From contig CACZPG010000138.1 in NCBI GenBank assembly GCA_902782965.1, positions 1 to 29,196 of the forward strand: DNA of 29,196 bases, in the 5' to 3' direction. This DNA is from an uncultured Lachnospiraceae bacterium (GTDB lineage: Bacteria > Bacillota > Clostridia > Lachnospirales > Lachnospiraceae). Made by a program: the position numbers and the translations under genes. Numbering within the stretch: the stretch's first letter is position 1; each line of letters starts with the position of its first letter. Of the stretch, positions 26,055 to 29,196 are shown one piece after another. Below the pieces are notes generated by a model, which worked only from the letters and a program-made list of their open reading frames with translations, had not been told where the DNA came from and did no database searches.

Positions 26055-27369
26055 TTGCGGTGCAAGTTTTGTTAAAGGAGCTCTTTTTGTAGATGGAGTA
26101 CAGAAGAAGAATGTAAAGTACGCTTCGCCTGCAGTTAATAACGAAGCTGAATTAGATGAGTGTGTTCAGATTAATGCCTTGATGGCAGTAGTCAGAAAAC
26201 TCCTTAAGGAATTATCATCAGATATAACGGAAGCCGGTTTATGCGTATCAAATGAAATGCACGGTTTCCTGCTGGCTGATAAGGCGGGCATGCCCATTAC
26301 GGATTATATTTCCTGGCAGAAAGAATGGGGAAGTATTGAGATAGACGGAAAGACTTCTGTTGAAATCCTTTCAGCTGACGAATATAAGGAAGATATCAGA
26401 AAATCCGGAATGCCGCTAAGATCCGGACTTCCAAGTGTAAATCTATTATACTTATCCAGAAGTCATTATCTGGATAAGATAGATAAAGAGTTCTATTTAT
26501 TTACATTAGGTGATTATATAATTACATGTTTATCAGGATCAATTCCTTTCTCACATCCTAGTAATGCTGCTGCTACAGGTTTATATGATGTTGTAACGGG
26601 AGACTGGAACAGCAGGTTATGTGCTGCAGCATCCGAGAATAACAGGATGATTAATTATCCGCCTGTTGGGACTGAGGGTAAGAGTTTTGAACTTGATGGT
26701 GTCAGTTATCATGTACTTCCTGCATTGGGTGATCAGCAGGCTGCACTTCTGGGGGCAGGATTTAGTGAACTGGGTGATATTTCATTTAATTTAGGAACAG
26801 GTGCCCAGGTCAGCACATTGACAGATAAGCCTGAATTTGGGGATAATTATCAGATAAGACCATATTTCTTTGGAAAATATCTGAAGACTGTTCCGCATCT
26901 TCCATCCGGTAGAGCAATGAATGTATATATTCGATTTATTAAGGATGTTCTTAACGTTTATGGTATTAATAAATCAGATGATGAAATATGGCGTGGAGTG
27001 TTACAGGCTTATGGGGCTTCTGAAGGAAGTGGAATCAAATGTGATCTGAGTTTCTTTGAGAACGCGATCACTCATCACTCCAAGGGTAATATAGAAGAGA
27101 TTCCTGAATATGGATTTACGGTGGGGAATCTTTTTGAAGGTGTATTTAGTCAGATGGCAGAGAATTTTAAGGCTGCTTCTGAAAGAGTTAAGAGTGATAT
27201 ATCTGTAAAGAGAATATTCTTCTCAGGGGGTATAGCACAAAGATTTGACATGATTCGTGAGCGTATCATTGAAGATTATAAATTGATTGATGGAATAGAA
27301 GTGATTCTTTCTGAGAATGATACACTTGATGGATTATACAATTATTATAAGAAGGAGATTCCAGAATGA
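26035..27369 (+). CDS. FGGY-family carbohydrate kinase
   Basis: The protein is a sugar kinase of the FGGY family, which phosphorylates ketoses and polyols such as xylulose, ribulose, sedoheptulose or glycerol. Visible: the N-terminal phosphate loop DCGASFVKG, the catalytic aspartate D233 in LGDQQAALLGAG, NLGTGAQVSTL, and the C-terminal adenosine motif FFSGGIAQRF. At 444 residues it is shorter than most family members (around 480-520). The substrate is unknown. Sedoheptulose is a reasonable guess given a cyclase next door and heptose genes in the cluster. GAGGGAG at 26024-26030 precedes the ATG, which lies within the cyclase gene, so the two are translationally coupled and probably act in sequence. 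Confidence 0.85.
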   Translation: MNIITIDCGASFVKGALFVDGVQKKNVKYASPAVNNEAELDECVQINALMAVVRKLLKELSSDITEAGLCVSNEMHGFLLADKAGMPITDYISWQKEWGSIEIDGKTSVEILSADEYKEDIRKSGMPLRSGLPSVNLLYLSRSHYLDKIDKEFYLFTLGDYIITCLSGSIPFSHPSNAAATGLYDVVTGDWNSRLCAAASENNRMINYPPVGTEGKSFELDGVSYHVLPALGDQQAALLGAGFSELGDISFNLGTGAQVSTLTDKPEFGDNYQIRPYFFGKYLKTVPHLPSGRAMNVYIRFIKDVLNVYGINKSDDEIWRGVLQAYGASEGSGIKCDLSFFENAITHHSKGNIEEIPEYGFTVGNLFEGVFSQMAENFKAASERVKSDISVKRIFFSGGIAQRFDMIRERIIEDYKLIDGIEVILSENDTLDGLYNYYKKEIPE

Positions 27370-28976
27370 AAGGAATAGAACTACTTGATTGTACTTTGAG
27401 AGATGGCGCGTATATTACAGAATCACATTTCGGGGCTGCGGCAATAAAAGGTATTATTAAGAAAATGCAAAGTGCCAACGCCGAAATAATTGAGTGTGGC
27501 TGGCTTAAGGACAAAGAACATGAGTATGGAACATCATTCTATCATGTTCCATCTGACTTAGAACAGTATCTTATTGAGAAGAAACCCAATGTTACATATG
27601 TTGTCATGATTGATTGGGATCGATATGATACAGATGTACTTCCTCAATATGATGGAAAATCTATAGATGCGGTCAGAGTTGTTTTTCCTCATGGAAAGCA
27701 TAAGGAAGGCATAGAGGTAGGTGAAAGAATAAGAGCAAAGGGTTATCAGGTGTATTTTCAGGCTGCTAATACTCTGGCATATTCAGATGAAGATTTAGAT
27801 GATTTGGCTGAATGCATGAATAAATTCAAACCGGTATCAGTATCAGTAGTAGATACTTTTGGTGCCATGTTCGAGGAGGATGTAGACAGGATTGTAAGCA
27901 GACTTGACAGTAAGCTTGATCCGGAGATCAAGATAGGTTTTCATGCGCATAATAACCAGCAGCTGGCATTCTCTCTGACTATGCATTTCATTGAAATGCT
28001 AGTTAAATCCGGTCGTTCTTGTGTGGCTGATGCTACTCTGTGTGGCATGGGACGAGGAGCAGGTAATGCGACTACAGAGCTTGTTGCCAGTTATCTGAAC
28101 AGAAAACATAATGGTAACTATGATGTTGATTCAATAATGGATGCCATTGATGTATATATGCAGGAATTTATTGAGAAATATACCTGGGGTTATTCAACTC
28201 CATACTTCATTGCGGGTATGTATCAGTGTCATGTTAATAATATTGCATATCTTCTGAACAACCATAGAACAAATGCCAAAGATATGAGAAACATTATCGA
28301 ATCTCTATCTCAGGAAGACAGACGTAAATATGATTATGATCTTCTTGAGGAGAAGTATATAGAGAATCAGAGCAGAATAGTAGATGATGATGAGGCAGTA
28401 AATACCATTAAGGAAAGTCTTAAGGATAGGAAAGTATTACTTCTATGTCCGGGAAAATCTCTTTATGAGAAGAAAGATGAAATTGATAAATTCATTAAAG
28501 ATGAGAATCCTGTTATCATTGGAGTTAATGCACTTCTGCCTGAATATGATTACGATTATGTATTCTTCGTAAATCATGCCAGATATGATTATGCTTCACA
28601 GGTTTATCGTGAGCAGTTCTCTAAGACTAAGAGAATAGTGTTGTCAAATATAAAAGTAAAACCTTCAGAGGATGAATTTATCATTAATTATAATAGTGCA
28701 ATTAAGAGGGGATGGGAGCATTTTGATAATGCAGCTCTCTGCTGCCTGAGATTCATGGATAAAATAGAGGCAGAGAATATCAATATTGCAGGTTTTGATG
28801 GTTTTAAAACCAAGTATAATGAGAGTTATGCTGATGCATCCCTGCCATCTCTGAATCCGGATAATAAATGGGATGAACTGAATGAAGAAATCAAGGATAT
28901 GTACGCTGATTTCAAGGCTGCTTCCAAGAAAACTTCTGAAGTTACCTTTATTACCGATAGTATTTTTAATGTCTGA
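27366..28976 (+). CDS. DRE-TIM aldolase fused to a C-terminal domain of unknown function
   Basis: The protein has 536 residues in two parts. Residues 1 to about 320 are a DRE-TIM metallolyase of the 4-hydroxy-2-oxovalerate aldolase (DmpG/HMGL-like) type: LDCTLRDGAY with R12 and D13, the metal pair H193-x-H195 in FHAHNN, and GMGRGAGNATTE. Such enzymes cleave or form a carbon-carbon bond involving pyruvate. Residues about 345-536 form a second domain starting KVLLLCPGKSL and containing IIGVNALLPEYDYDYVFF, faintly like MptE/DUF115 Rossmann-type proteins. The enzyme could supply or consume pyruvate for the ThDP enzyme in the same operon; this is inferred. The start overlaps the kinase stop in ATGA, with AAGGAG upstream. 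Confidence 0.82.
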   Translation: MKGIELLDCTLRDGAYITESHFGAAAIKGIIKKMQSANAEIIECGWLKDKEHEYGTSFYHVPSDLEQYLIEKKPNVTYVVMIDWDRYDTDVLPQYDGKSIDAVRVVFPHGKHKEGIEVGERIRAKGYQVYFQAANTLAYSDEDLDDLAECMNKFKPVSVSVVDTFGAMFEEDVDRIVSRLDSKLDPEIKIGFHAHNNQQLAFSLTMHFIEMLVKSGRSCVADATLCGMGRGAGNATTELVASYLNRKHNGNYDVDSIMDAIDVYMQEFIEKYTWGYSTPYFIAGMYQCHVNNIAYLLNNHRTNAKDMRNIIESLSQEDRRKYDYDLLEEKYIENQSRIVDDDEAVNTIKESLKDRKVLLLCPGKSLYEKKDEIDKFIKDENPVIIGVNALLPEYDYDYVFFVNHARYDYASQVYREQFSKTKRIVLSNIKVKPSEDEFIINYNSAIKRGWEHFDNAALCCLRFMDKIEAENINIAGFDGFKTKYNESYADASLPSLNPDNKWDELNEEIKDMYADFKAASKKTSEVTFITDSIFNV

Positions 28977-29003
28977 TATATTTATGTCATATGAGGAATA
29001 GAT

Positions 29004-29196
29004 ATGAAGAGTGCTATAATCACCGGTCCTACAGGAGCTATAGGAATTGCCCTGATTAATGAAATGATTGCAAATGATATAAATGTTCTTGCTATATGCA
29101 GAAAGGGCTCGGCAAGGGTTGGAAATATTCCGAAGGATTCCCATGTCAGAATAGTTGAGCTAAGTCTTGATGAGCTTAAGAAACTGCCTGACATTA
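29004..29196 (+). CDS. NAD(P)-dependent sugar epimerase/dehydratase, N-terminal fragment (window ends)
   Basis: Only the first 64 residues are in the window. They begin with the Rossmann loop GPTGAIG, a strand-helix unit, and a second strand ending ICRKGSAR, in which the basic residues could favour NADPH. This is the N terminus of an extended SDR (NAD-dependent epimerase/dehydratase family). It does not look like the CDP-glucose 4,6-dehydratase RfbG, whose N terminus has a GHTGFKG loop. GAGGAA lies about 8 bases before the ATG, 27 bases after the aldolase stop, so it belongs to the same module. The exact reaction cannot be told from this fragment. Confidence 0.75.
   Translation, partial: MKSAIITGPTGAIGIALINEMIANDINVLAICRKGSARVGNIPKDSHVRIVELSLDELKKLPDI

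Noticed and set aside
28665..29144. Open frame of 159 codons on the minus strand
   Set aside because: It runs opposite to the aldolase and epimerase genes, has no ribosome binding site or recognisable motif, and its sequence is the antisense of conserved coding regions.
29004..29196. The last partial gene as the missing CDP-glucose 4,6-dehydratase (rfbG)
   Set aside because: The glycine loop is GPTGAIG and the following residues do not match the GHTGFKG start of RfbG.

Overview
The window is one dense, single-direction cluster for a cell-surface polysaccharide. All 23 genes are on the + strand. They mostly lie end to end or overlap by a few bases, and most have a purine-rich GGAG-type ribosome binding site. 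Low GC, heavy AGA/ATA codon use, strong Gram-positive-style ribosome binding sites, ChW-like repeats in one glycosyltransferase and no lipid A genes point to a clostridial Firmicute, most likely a Lachnospiraceae member such as Butyrivibrio. The taxon is inferred from style, not proven. No tRNA, rRNA, CRISPR array, transposase or phage gene was seen.

Layout. 1-1094: 3' part of a mannose-1-phosphate guanylyltransferase with a cupin domain. 1152-5732: family 2 glycosyltransferases around a heptose pair (hddA kinase, gmhA isomerase), ending with a GtrB-like undecaprenyl-phosphate sugar synthase. 5732-11920: three large polytopic membrane proteins of GT-C or DUF6056 type. 11954-12670: a second, DPM1-like glycosyltransferase. 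12673-14570: a CDP-paratose synthase-like reductase followed by CDP-paratose 2-epimerase. 14614-18641: an OpgB-like phosphoglycerol transferase and a GT61 enzyme with N-terminal ChW-like repeats. 18736-20013: a fused HddC-GmhB protein that completes the GDP-heptose pathway. 20074-22242: rfbF and rfbH. 22243-22463: a gene-free stretch full of hairpins. 22464-29196: a less familiar module of a ThDP-dependent enzyme, an SDR, an AroB-like cyclase, an FGGY kinase, a two-domain aldolase and the start of an NAD-dependent epimerase.

How it fits together. The precursors predicted are GDP-D-glycero-D-manno-heptose (all four activities present in three genes), GDP-mannose, and CDP-3,6-dideoxyhexoses of the paratose/tyvelose type. 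The 4,6-dehydratase RfbG and the reductase RfbI needed for the CDP branch are not in the window. Cytoplasmic glycosyltransferases would assemble the repeat unit. The GtrB-like enzyme and the polytopic proteins would add sugars from lipid-linked donors outside the membrane, and the OpgB-like enzyme would add phosphoglycerol. The last six genes look like a pathway for an unusual branched or cyclitol-like residue and are the best candidate for something undescribed. No flippase, obvious polymerase or ABC exporter was recognised, so the cluster continues beyond both ends.
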